Positions 10,606 through 19,172 of a stretch of DNA of 64,000 nucleotides are shown here, one piece after another. A model generated the notes under the pieces. It did not search any database, was not told where the DNA came from, and saw only the letters and a list, made by a program, of their open reading frames with translations. The DNA comes from Prorocentrum cordatum (Eukaryota; Sar; Dinophyceae; Prorocentrales; Prorocentraceae), in NCBI GenBank assembly GCA_963575745.1, contig CAUYUJ010001289.1:1-64000 (forward strand), read 5' to 3'. Within the stretch, counting starts at the first letter, position 1. Each line of letters starts with the position of its first letter. The position numbers and the translations under genes were made by a program.

Positions 10606-11794
10606 CTTACAGAGAAAATGCTTTTGCCTCCAGTTGACCCAGCGCTCGCACTCCCACAAGATCGTGGGCGGCTCCCTTGCCTTTTTCAGCAAGTCCTGCA
10701 CCTGCTTATCCTGGCCTGAACGGCCCTTGCGGAGCAGAAACAACAACTCCTCCACCCTGACGTTATACCTCCTCATTGCCCTGGATACTGGAGATCCCAG
10801 AGGGTAGGGGCCCCCGGCTTTCGTTAGAGCAGGCCTCCAAACGAACCTAAGGGGGGCTCCTCTTCCTTTGTACCCATCAGCCTGCGCTGGAGCGATCTGG
10901 TAAGTGTTCACCAGCTCCTGCTCAGCCAAAGCACAGAACTCAGCCTACGTATCCTTCGCCTGCTCAGCCGTGAATACCGAGCCTGCCACGAAGGTCTCCA
11001 ACCTATCTAGCAACTCTTCCCAAGCTGGCGGTGGGGCTGGTGCAGGTCCCACTGGTAGCTCACCGGGAAACTGACGAGGTTTGGCCAAAACGCGAATCTG
11101 AGCAAGATGCGAATCCGTGCGAAGTACTAGCTTAACTAGAAAATGTGTCGAAAGCTCTGTCTCTTCGATCCTATCGCATCTTACCACTGCTGGAACAAGG
11201 CCTCCTGAAACTATGAAGTAATCGATCGTTCTCCATTCCTTACCCACTCTGCACGTAGGCTTCCCAGGCTGGATAATAACACCTCCGAACTTCTCAAGGA
11301 TCCCAAGAGCTCTGATTTCATCAGCCGTCGCATTGAAATCCCCTCCAATGACAAAGGGCTTCCCAGACGTATACAGGGTCTCTCCGAGCTGCATCAGGAT
11401 CTGGCGCCCTTGGGCACCTGCACCTTCCCCCGACGGTAAGTAGACCGAGACCCCAATGATGCCACCTTTCAGCAAACCACCTATCCACGCTGAAGCAACT
11501 CTCGAGGTTGGTCTCGGCAAACCTTCCATGGCACCCATGCCTACTCCTACTCTGCAGGCGACTCCTACCCCCGAAGACAGGCCTCCAGACTGGGTCACCT
11601 CACAGGCTCCTAACCTTACATCCCATCCAAACTTCAAAAGCGTGCTGCTGGATTGGGCCAGATCGGCCTTCTCGACTTTGCACTCCTGAAGGAAACATGT
11701 GACTCCATCACACTCCTTCTCCAAACAGCTCTGGCATCTCGGCCAACTTGTGACATTGGCCGAGAAAAAACTCCACAGGCTAGGAACTGGACAG
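10561..11794 (-). pseudogene. LINE-B endonuclease domain and linker (APE-type)
   Basis: ORF2 lies in a different frame from ORF1 and the recognisable domain begins right at the ORF1 stop (SFFSANVTSWPRC at about 11755). Endonuclease motifs are clear: LQECKVEKADL (Glu), VIGGDFNAT (about 11327-11352), EWRTIDYFIV (Asp) and LSTHFLVKLVL (His). The strand-nicking enzyme therefore looks catalytically complete. After the domain there is an in-frame TAG at 10945-10947; the frame then stays open to 10561, but the last part (after about 10600) is out of register with the RT that follows. Start of translation is not evident: no ATG is placed at the domain start, so reinitiation or frameshifting after ORF1 would be needed. 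Confidence 0.78.
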
Positions 11795-12958
11795 CTAGGA
11801 TCTCGATCCTGGGCTCCTGCTGCGGCTGTCTCGTTTTGCCACCTCTGCTTTCTCCTCCTCAAGTCGCTGGGCCGCCTTGCTGAACAGGCTCTGGATGGTG
11901 GCCTGCACTTCGGGGTCCTTGAGCTTGCCATCGGACTCCAGCTGAGAGCGAAGGTCAAGAAGTACACCACCATCAGCTTCCACCATCTTGACGTCGCGCG
12001 ACGTGTCGGCGCCGCCGCCTGCGGCACCCTGGGCGCCTGGTGGCGGGGCACCAGCGCCAGCGCCTCCCGCGCTGGCGGCGCCCGCGCCCGCTCCCGCGGC
12101 GGCGGCGCCAACGGTGCCGCCTGGCGCCGCGGCGCCCCCAAGCGGCTTCCCCTGCATCGCCGCCGCGGCCTGCTGCGCCACCACCGCCATGGCCGCCCTG
12201 AGCGCGTCGACCGCGCCCTGCAGCTGCGGGGCAATATCCGACGGCACCGCCTGCTCGAACTTACCCAGCGCCTCCTTGATCGGCGCCTCGAACGCGTCGG
12301 TCGCGACCTGCTGCGCCAGCCCCTGGGACCCCAGGTGCTCCGCCGCGCGCCGCTTGGCCTCGCACAGCTGCTTCTCCGTCTCCTGCAACTGCTGCTTGGC
12401 CCCGATTGCAGCCATGATCGCCTGCTGCGCCTGCTCCTCCAGCTTCGCGAGCCTCTGCTTTTGATGCAGCACCTGCTGCGAGAACTTACCAATCTGTAGA
12501 TTTGCCTGCTGCGCCTCCGCCTGCGCGCCCTGCAGCCCGAAGTTGGCCATGGCACGAGCGTGGGCGAGCTGATCTCTGTGCGACTGCGACAAGCTTTGAC
12601 CCAGAACGGCGAACTGCTCTTCCGACATGGCCAACCACATCTCGCGCTCCTCCTGCGCGAGGGCCCGTGGCGGTTGCCCGCCACCTGGCCCTTTGCCGCC
12701 CTGAGGGGACTTGCCCCCCCCAAGGCCCTTCTTGCCGCCCTTGTCGTACTTGCCGCCACCTTTGCCTCCATCACTCTGACGAAGCACTGGAGGCCCTTGA
12801 TACCACACCCCGCCTGGCACCGAGTACTGTGCCCAGTAACTCTGATCAGGCCGAACTGCTTGAACTGGATTGCACCCATCACATCCACTCTGGCGGCAGA
12901 CGCGACGGTGCCCGTAGTTGGAAAACCCGCACTTGCCACAGTACCATCCTGGCGACAT
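11795..12958 (-). CDS. LINE-B ORF1 protein (RanBP2-like zinc finger, Gly/Lys-rich, coiled coil)
   Basis: The frame is open from about 13099, but the first ATG is at 12958, six residues before the zinc finger; without it a non-ATG start would be needed. The N-terminus has GWYCGKCGFSNYGHRR followed by further Cys, i.e. W-x-C-x2-C-x3-N-x6-C-x4-C, close to the RanBP2-type finger that binds RNA or ubiquitin. A Gly/Lys-rich stretch (GGKGGGKYDKGGKK) follows, then a long Gln/Ala/Glu helical region with heptad character (about 150 residues), a Gly/Ala-rich linker, and a charged C-terminus ending RSRSPGSRS. About 387 residues from this ATG. It is intact. LINE-F has a comparable finger, so this layout is probably typical of ORF1 in these elements. 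RNA binding is inferred. Confidence 0.7.
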   Translation of the reverse strand: MSPGWYCGKCGFSNYGHRRVCRQSGCDGCNPVQAVRPDQSYWAQYSVPGGVWYQGPPVLRQSDGGKGGGKYDKGGKKGLGGGKSPQGGKGPGGGQPPRALAQEEREMWLAMSEEQFAVLGQSLSQSHRDQLAHARAMANFGLQGAQAEAQQANLQIGKFSQQVLHQKQRLAKLEEQAQQAIMAAIGAKQQLQETEKQLCEAKRRAAEHLGSQGLAQQVATDAFEAPIKEALGKFEQAVPSDIAPQLQGAVDALRAAMAVVAQQAAAAMQGKPLGGAAAPGGTVGAAAAGAGAGAASAGGAGAGAPPPGAQGAAGGGADTSRDVKMVEADGGVLLDLRSQLESDGKLKDPEVQATIQSLFSKAAQRLEEEKAEVAKRDSRSRSPGSRS

Positions 12959-13134
12959 GGCTTGAGGGGTCCCTGCTTCCTGAAACCGGAACCACGTCCG
13001 CGCTGGCGGCTCGCCGTGGTGGGATCGATCGTGCTCGCGAAAAACCTGGCCTGAATCGGCCTCGAGGGTGGCCACGGATGGGCAACAAGACCAATCAGGT
13101 TACCTCGCAACTTCGTTGCTTCCCCCCGTTTGGT

Positions 13135-13156
13135 CTTGAGCCAAAATGGCTACGGA
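13135..13156 (-). other. Perfect dinoflagellate spliced leader (DinoSL) sequence
   Basis: On the minus strand these 22 nt match the published DinoSL at every position (core CCGTAGCCATTTTGG, ending CTCAAG, first base T). The next bases are ACCAAACG, not a GT donor, so this is a spliced leader attached to an mRNA copy, not an SL RNA gene. The base before it belongs to (GGA)n. It marks the 5' terminus of LINE-B. Confidence 0.95.
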
Positions 13157-13178
13157 CTCCTCCTCCTCCTCCTCCTCC

Positions 13179-13213
<35 letters not shown>

Positions 13214-13226
13214 CTCCTCCTCCTCC
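13157..13226 (+). repeat. (CTC)n microsatellite abutting the DinoSL of LINE-B
   Basis: About 70 bp of CTC triplets. Its left edge is the first base of the DinoSL; its right edge is the CATGGAG of an M4 element. In the intact M4 copy at 47118-47340 the same position holds a short CCCCCCTCTCC tract, so this array may have grown from that tract. Confidence 0.9.
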
Positions 13227-13378
13227 CATGGAGTAGATCCTTGGCTGTTTTCGGCGCTTGTTTCGAGCAGGTGGAGTCTCCCCGATCGGACGCACTGTTG
13301 CAGACAGTCGGACTGAGCAGACCCCCCCTCTCCCCCCACCCTTCCGCCCAATGGCGAAACGACGAATAAGAAAACGTT
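13227..13378. mobile_element. M4 inverted-repeat element, left end missing
   Basis: Closely matches the right two-thirds of 47118-47340: CATGGAGTAGATC, TTTCGAGCAGGTGGAGTC, CGCACTGTTGCA, CTTCCGCCCAATG and the terminal CGAATAAGAAAACG. The left terminal repeat is absent; the (CTC)n array and LINE-B lie in its place. Confidence 0.7.
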
Positions 13379-13756
13379 CACCTCGAGGCGTGGCCAGTCG
13401 AAAGAGCGCCAGACCGATCGAAGCCTCAGAGGCAGAAGCGCTGTCGATCATATACGCCGACACGTGGATTCGAAATGGTGCCGGCGCTGTCAGGGAACGA
13501 TCGAAACGGCCGTTTGGTGATTACTATTTGAACATTCGGCGTTCTCTCTGCGTCTTGTTCGTGACGCAGGTTGGTCGTGTTTCTGGGTCGCCCAGGCTGC
13601 CTTATATTTGAGGTTTATCTCGCGTATGGCATTCGCGAAATCGATCTCCGTGGTTTCGTATCGCGTGTCGTTATTATCTGATCGCCAACTGTATTGGCGA
13701 AGGACGAAGTGTATCAAACTTGTCCAGGCTGCTTGCGCAAACCCCATTTTCCCATT
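13379..13756. other. Unassigned sequence
   Basis: Mixed composition, no convincing coding frame, RNA gene or repeat seen. Confidence 0.4.
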
Positions 13757-13950
13757 TTCGAGATTCGTCAGCGAGCGAGGGGGGGAAGTGAGAAGGGGCG
13801 GGCCTTCTCAGAAGGCTTGCTTCTGAAAAGTTTCCTGCACCATCTCCGAAGACACAAAAACTGTTCAGAAGGCGCAAGGGCTTCTGAGAAGTCCTGCCGC
13901 CTTCTGAGAAGGCCCGCTCCTTCTCACTTCCCTCCCTCGCCCGCCGCTCG
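13757..13950. mobile_element. M9 inverted-repeat element
   Basis: The two ends are reverse complements over about 45 bp: the left arm reads GAGGGGGGGAAGTGAGAAGG then GGCCTTCTCAGAAGGC, the right arm is its complement ending CTTCCCTCCCTCGC. Inner copies of CTTCTGAGAAG form extra hairpins. No coding capacity. Only one copy in the window. Confidence 0.65.
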
Positions 13951-14114
13951 AAACGCATGCTGGATCATGGCAGACCACCGACCCTACGGGGCTCTGGCAC
14001 GGTTCGAGCCATGGTCGCACGGGCTCCGCGGACTTCCCAGGTGGCAGCCCCCTCATTGTGCGGGAACCCAGGCGAGCATCCGAGACGCGTTTGGGCACGT
14101 CGGTGCCGCCTGAA
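13951..14114. other. Unassigned GC-rich sequence
   Basis: No motif or repeat recognised. Confidence 0.3.
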
Positions 14115-14460
14115 CCGGCCTTAGATCGTCTCGGGGTCCTCTTGGGGCGGTCTTGGGCAGTTTTGCAGGGTCCGCGGGCTCTCTGGAGGTCTTCTTGGAC
14201 TGCCTTGGGCCGTCTCTGGGGGCCGCTGGCGCCGTCTTGGGGCCCGCCGGGGCTCTTCTGAAGTCGTCTGAGGAAGAGGAGTTTCAGACGAAAGAGCCTG
14301 AGAAGAGAAGTTTGTCTGTGTGTTCGTGGCTTCCCAGTGCCATTCGAGAGCTCGTCGGGGGCTGCTTGAGGTCTCGCAGGGCGTGCTGAGGAAGTCTTGG
14401 AGCCTCGGAGGAACATGGGGCGTCTTGGAGCGGTCTTGGGCGTTCCTGGAGCAGCAAGGG
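14115..14460. repeat. CTTGGGGCC-type low-complexity block
   Basis: Irregular reiteration of words such as GTCTTGGGGC and GCCGTCTTGG. The same word set recurs at 52441-52740, 55310-55360 and 57985-58440, so it is a dispersed degenerate repeat. Confidence 0.6.
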
Positions 14461-14505
14461 CGCCGTGGAGCACGCGGGCGCGGTTCCGGGTGCGCGCCAT
14501 GGGCT

Positions 14506-14632
14506 TGGCATCGCTCGGACGTGTGCATTTTCTCTTCGGCGAGGACCATCGAGGAGCATCCTTGATCATTTCGCGAAAAAACCACGCACGAAACCGAAAA
14601 AAGCACAGGGAATGGACGTCCGAGCGATGGCC
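14506..14632. mobile_element. M1 inverted-repeat element, copy 1
   Basis: About 127 bp with terminal inverted repeats (CATCGCTCGGACGT at the left, ACGTCCGAGCGATG at the right). Interior words TCGGCGAGGACC, GATCATTTCGCG and CACGAAACCGA are shared with the other copies. Too short to code for protein. Confidence 0.85.
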
Positions 14633-14986
14633 AGGGGGGGCGAAGCCACCAGGAAGCGAACTGGCATCCCGACACGCCGCAGCGCGCCTGAGCGTGGCCG
14701 CGGACTTGTGGGGCAGGGAGGCGGCTGTGGAAGCTGCGATGCAGGGGATAGTGCATCTGGCCCGTGCTCCCGTCACGCCTCTCGGGCGACGAGATCCATG
14801 CCCATCCCCTGCCCCCTGGCCGGGCCTCTCCTGGGCCCAGGAGCTGTGCATACGCCCTCCTGGCCAAGCCAGGAGGGGGTGGCGTAGACACGGCTGCTGC
14901 TGGTTTCAGGTTGGGCCTGGCCCGGGAGCGGTGGATACATGCATAGATCTCGTCGCCCTACCCCTTGTACAGGCTCCCTTTACTCG
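14633..14986. other. Unassigned GC-rich sequence
   Basis: Several overlapping open frames exist only because of high GC. No motif or repeat recognised. Confidence 0.3.
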
Positions 14987-15178
14987 AAGAGCAAGAATCG
15001 GCAGAAACATGATATCTTGGAGGTCCGCGCGGATTTCTTGAACCTGCGTTGTGCCCCCCTGGCGGCGCCTCCGGCGCCGCCCCTGACGGGCTCCGCGCGC
15101 CAGGGAGGGGGGGCCAGCGCAGATCCATGAAATCCGCTTGGACGTCAGAGAAGCATGTGTTATGCCTGTTTGCTGTTC
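14987..15178. mobile_element. M2 (introner-like) inverted-repeat element, copy 1
   Basis: Foldback element of about 190 bp. Left arm contains GGTCCGCGCGGATTTCTTG and CCCCCCTGGCGGCGCC; the right arm is its complement (CCAGCGCAGATCC, AAATCCGCTTGGACG). The tips AAGAGCAAGAAT and its diverged complement close the foldback. Confidence 0.8.
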
Positions 15179-15507
15179 CTCTATGCATGTTGGAAGCGGC
15201 TGGAGGCTCTGCGCTGGACGGGTCCCGAGAAACGGTGTCAAGGGGGGGGGGAGGGCGAGGGCAAATGCGCTCAAGATAGGTCCCTGGACCCATCCTGGGG
15301 TCGAAACTGACAAGTGTTTCGAGCCGCGTCCACCCGTGGCGACGAGGGGGCCCTCTTTCTCCCCCATTCCTGCTGGGCAGAAGCAGTGCTGGGCCGCCTC
15401 AGCCCCCAAGCCGGCTCCGACTTTCATGAGTCTCCCTCGAGGCGTACGTGGATGATCCACGAACCGGCGCCTCCAGCCCGCAGCGTTGAGGCGGAGCGTC
15501 CCAGCGC

Positions 15508-15736
15508 GCCCCGAGTGCTCCTCTCCTCGAGCGCTCGACTCGACGCGGCGGGAGAAGCAAAACGATCGCTCGACCTTGTGTTTGCCCTGATACACTCACT
15601 CGGTTTGGAACGCAACACGTGCGGTGTTCAAAGCGTCCGTGACAACACGCTGCGTGTTGGCTCAACGTGTTTGCCCACGTGTTGGCGAACGCATCGCGCC
15701 AGACATACGTTTTCCATATATATATATATATATGTA

Positions 15737-15768
<32 letters not shown>

Positions 15769-15937
15769 ATCGATGCATGCATATATACATATATTATATG
15801 TGTGTGTGTTGAGCTCCGCGTCAACACGCTACATGTTGCGTGTTGCGCATCGGGGCAGCTGCGGGCCCGAGTGCTCCTCTCTTCGGGCGCTCGACCCGAC
15901 CCGGCGGCAGAAGCAATTTAAAACGATCGCTCGGCCC
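15508..15937. repeat. Direct repeat pair of about 70 bp around a TA microsatellite
   Basis: 15508-15576 and 15867-15937 share CCGAGTGCTCCTCTC, GCGCTCGAC and AACGATCGCTCG. Between them are short CAACACGCTGCGTG/CACGTGTTGGCG palindromes and the TA-rich tract at 15717-15812. No coding content seen, so not called an LTR element. Confidence 0.5.
15717..15812. repeat. (TA)n microsatellite
   Basis: Two TATATA runs separated by a short GTAATA interruption, followed by TGCATGCATATA and a GTGTGTG tail. Strikingly AT-rich within GC-rich surroundings. Confidence 0.95.
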
Positions 15938-16011
15938 AGGGCTCCGCAGATGGCGGGCCCGGCCGCCGGTCCAGAAAGGAGCCCATGCCAGATACCCGCT
16001 GTCCCTTGGCC

Positions 16012-16130
16012 TGGCATCGCTCGGACGTGTGCATTTTTCCTTCGGCGAGGACCGTTCAGGAGCATTCTTGATCATTTGGCGAAAAACCACGCACGAAACC
16101 GAAAATAGCACAGGGAATGGACGTCCGAGC
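16012..16130. mobile_element. M1 inverted-repeat element, copy 2, right end clipped
   Basis: Left end TGGCATCGCTCGGACGT and interior match copy 1 closely. The right terminal repeat stops at GACGTCCGAGC and then changes to unrelated sequence, so the last eight or so bases are missing. Confidence 0.85.
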
Positions 16131-16801
16131 AAGTGTTATCCATCTGACAGCACTTGTTGTCTGGGCAAGAAGGGCGGTCAAGATCACAAGAGCTTCTGCC
16201 AGGGGGGATCCGGCGGACATCAACTCATGTTCCACACGAACAGGCACGGCTGCTGGGCATCGTACCAATACTTTCCGTACCCATCCCAGGCGTACAAATG
16301 TCAGAGCCCGATTCGGGGGAGGCAATCAGACGGGCGATTCTCAGCTCAGCGGCTCGCCGCTGAGCCTAATGGCCGCAGAGTTTTGGTTGTTTGTTGCCTG
16401 AGCTGCTGGCGTGCCACTCTGGATAGTGGGCGTCATTTGATTCCTGGACCTGTCTAATTAGCTTCTTGCCGACTCGTTGGCGCCCGTGTGCTGCGGCAGT
16501 CGCGTTCGCGCTTTGCTTCGTCGTGTATTGCGGTGCGTTCACCTCGCGACAGCCATCTGGGCCCATGCCTGACGAAGGGGCTGAGAGTCCCCGAAACGCG
16601 ATGCATGCACTACCCTCGACCTCCACCTTCTGCACCTTCTGGGCGGCAGATGCCGCGCAGCGGCCGCCGCCAGCGCGGCCGCAGTGGCGGCCGCCGTCCA
16701 GGCTGCAGCGGCGGTCTCGGCGGCTGTCGAGGCCGCGCCGCGGCGGCGCCTGCTGCGCGGAATGCTCGGAAGGTGGAGGTCGAGGGCACCCTGGCCGTTG
16801 C
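16131..16801. other. Unassigned region with a partial M7 right end
   Basis: 16245-16300 (GCTGGGCATCGTACC, TTTCCGTACCCATCCC, GGCGTACAAATG) matches the right end of the M7 elements at 24540-24735 and 35926-36072. The plus strand has a short Cys-rich open stretch (CYPSDSTCCLGKKGG) but no supporting signal. Otherwise nothing recognised. Confidence 0.4.
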
Positions 16802-16830
16802 ACCTCCTCCTCCTCCTCCTCCTCCTCCTG
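16802..16830. repeat. Short (CTC)n tract
   Basis: Pure CTC triplets. Confidence 0.9.
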
Positions 16831-16989
16831 GGATTTTGCCTGGGATTTTGCAAAGGCCTACACCGTTCAAGGCCTCCAGCTCGGCCAGGGCCACGAAGTT
16901 GTCGACGTGGCCCGTCACGCTCGGGCGCCAACATATCCCTCTCGATTCGGGGTCGAGGAGGAAGGGGCGAGGATAGGAAACCTTAAGCC

Positions 16990-17056
16990 GCTCCTCCTCC
17001 TCCTCCTCCTCCTCCTCCTCCTCCTCCTCCTCCTCCTCGTCCTCCTCCTCCTCCTG
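16990..17056. repeat. (CTC)n microsatellite
   Basis: CTC triplets with one CGT interruption. The open frames across it are repeat artefacts. Confidence 0.95.
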
Positions 17057-17264
17057 CGTTCTGCGTTTCTCCCTCGGAGCAGCGTCTCGCGCGCGCCCAG
17101 AGCGCGGAGCGCGCCACAGCAGCTCACAAGGCCGTGCGGGCCGTGAGGGCCAGGCTGGCCGCTCGGCTGAGGCTGGCCGCTCGGCTGTGGCTGGGCTCCC
17201 TTCGGCGCGGAGCGCTGAGCCCAGCCGCTGTGTAGGGCAGGCTGCCCCTTCTTCGGCTGGGCCT

Positions 17265-17795
17265 GGGTGTGTGGTCCCTGCTCCTGACCACCTTTCCCCA
17301 GGACCAGCGGAGTGTGGGGGAGTGGCTCTCCTGCCCACCTGTCCCCAGCTCCCTTCGGGGCTCAAGGTATGTGGTCCCTGCTCCTGACCACCTTTCCCTC
17401 GAGCCTGCTTCGGTCTGGCTGGCCTCTCAGCGACGCCTGGGCTCCCTTCGGCGCCTCGCGCTGAGCTCAGGGTCGGGCGGGCTGCCCCTTGGCCTTGGAA
17501 CAGAGTGCGGGGTCCTTGGGCCTGACCACCTTTCCTCCGTCCTCTGCCATCGTTGGGCACTAGTTGTGTGGTCCCTGCTCCTGACCACCTTTCCCTAGAG
17601 CTCCCTACTTCATTGACTCCATCTTCTTGTGCCCGGGTTGTGGCCCCTGTTCCTGGCAACCTTTCCTCAGGTCGTCGTGCTGCGCTGGCGATGTGGACCC
17701 TGCTCCTGTCCTTCTTTTTAGCTGTGTTTGTGTGGGGCTCGAGGTGTGTGTGATCCCTGCTCCTGACCACCTTTCCCTCGGGCTCCCATGTGTAT
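17265..17795. repeat. Dispersed CCCTGCTCCTGACCACCTTTCC repeat region
   Basis: A word close to CCTGCTCCTGACCACCTTTC occurs at about 17275, 17375, 17575 and 17755, with degraded versions near 17515, 17645 and 17695. Spacing is irregular (about 55-140 bp), so it looks like a scrambled tandem array. Gene content: none seen. Confidence 0.6.
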
Positions 17796-18482
17796 TGTCC
17801 TCGTTGCGTCTTATCGTCCTGCGTGATCTCCAGCTCCTTGCGCTGTTCTGTGTGGTCAGGTTGTTGCAGTCGTGCTGCTGTGGTGGCTCCACCGTTCTCG
17901 CACTCTGTCGTCGGTCTTTGTGGTAACATGTTGGAGTGTGTGGATGTGCGGGTGGGGCTCGCACCTGGTGGCCTCCATGCACCGACTTCAAGTGGGGGTC
18001 TTAGCTGTCCAACCTCGTCCCGCTATGGCTAGGGGTCACTGTGCCCTCGGTGGGGGCGAACCCCAGTCCTGGTGCTGTTATAGTCGCGGTGGGGTTGATC
18101 ATGCTTGCCCTATGCTCTGCCATGTCGGCGTACGGGTGAGCTCCTTCTCCGTCGTGGGGATGGTGGGGGTGACGATCTAGGGCGGACCGCGGGGGCGCGG
18201 GTAGTGGCCGTCCTACCTCCCCCCGTGCCCCTCACCATCCCCCCTGGTAGGCGCGGGCAGTGCTCGTCCTGCCCCCCAACTCTTCGAGCCCGTCTCGAAG
18301 TTTGATCCTTGCCTCGCCAGGGTAGCGTAGACTGGTGTCGTTGTGTTGGTGGGGCTGTCGTAAGGTTGCTGGTCCTGGTTGGTCGTTGGTGGTTGGCGGT
18401 CGTTGAGGTCGTCTGTAGTCTGGGTAGCTGGTAGCCGCTAAGACGTGTGCGTGTGAAAGCGCTGCGTGCCTCTGTTCTGTTA
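17796..18482. other. Unassigned T/G-rich region
   Basis: Includes local palindromes (GGGATGGTGGGGG near 18155 against CCTCACCATCCCCC near 18230) and a short duplication (GCGGGTAGTGGCCGTCCTAC and GCGGGCAGTGCTCGTCCTGC). No gene seen. Confidence 0.4.
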
Positions 18483-18483
18483 A

Positions 18484-18637
18484 ACGTGGCGACTTGTGCT
18501 TGGAGTGCTCCCTCGCATCCGGGGCTTCCCCAGGACTTGCGTCCTCACGCCTCCAGCAATACGTGGCGATACTGCCTGAGGTGTTCCCACGCATTCGGGG
18601 CGTCCTCAGGACTTGCTTCCTAACGCCATTGGGATCG
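18484..18637. repeat. Two-copy 78-bp tandem duplication
   Basis: Copies begin at CGTGGCGA (18484 and 18562) and share GCATCCGGGGC/GCATTCGGGGC and AGGACTTGC; about 75-80 percent identical by eye. Confidence 0.65.
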
Positions 18638-19099
18638 GTTGGCGGAGTGATGCGCGCTTTGATTCGCGGGGCATATGGTGCGGTGTCTGGCTGCGAGGAG
18701 TTCGTGCGCGTGGTGCGGGTGGCGTCATTGGATCGCAGCCGTGGTGCTGTCGGGCTGGTAGACACTGGGTCGTCTTGTAGGGCCTGGTGGTTGGTGGTTG
18801 GACGTGTTGTTGTTGGCAGGGTGGTTGTTTGGGCATGTTATTATTGGTCTGATGGCTGGAATTGTTGGGCGTAGTGGATGTGGTGCGGTGTGTAGTGAGT
18901 TCGGCCGCTTGTGTGTGCCATACTGCGCGGCCTGTGTCTGTGCCTTTTAGCGCCCTCGGGAGCCCCACTCCCTCTGGCAGTCGTGGCCAAGCTCTGCAGT
19001 CCCTGCGTAGTAGTCCAGTGGTGCGTAGAAGTTGTGATACTCCTCATCGGCCATGGCCCGTGGTGCATTGTCGTCTGCCAGCTGTCCCCATCTCACCGC
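18638..19099. other. Unassigned region downstream of LINE-C
   Basis: T/G-rich on the plus strand. It could be the 3' untranslated part of LINE-C on the minus strand, but no motif supports that. Confidence 0.3.
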
Positions 19100-19172
19100 G
19101 AGAGCCGCCGCCATGGCTCTGCGCAGTTTCGACTGGTATTATTTGAGTGGTGCCGTCGTCCATCCACCTCTG

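Larger units (their letters stand above)
7283..13156 (-). mobile_element. LINE-B: nearly full-length non-LTR retrotransposon with a DinoSL at its 5' end
   Basis: Reads right to left. It begins exactly with a 22-nt DinoSL (13156-13135), followed by a leader of about 176 nt, ORF1, then an ORF2 with endonuclease, RT and RNase H, and a 3' region of about 260 bp before the GGA-strand array. The SL shows that the integrated copy was reverse transcribed from a trans-spliced transcript and is complete at its 5' end. ORF2 is broken by TAG 10945, TGA 8300 and three frame changes (about 10600, 10059-10066, about 9310-9340). Both ends lie against (GGA)n on the sense strand. Protein similarity to LINE-A (endonuclease start, RNase H, Cys tail) suggests related lineages. 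Confidence 0.88.

Noticed and set aside
13135-13156. SL RNA gene
   Set aside because: The leader is not followed by a GT donor or an intron-like segment; it joins directly to the LINE-B leader.
15508-15937. LTR retrotransposon suggested by a direct repeat pair
   Set aside because: Repeats are only about 70 bp, 359 bp apart, with no coding content between them.
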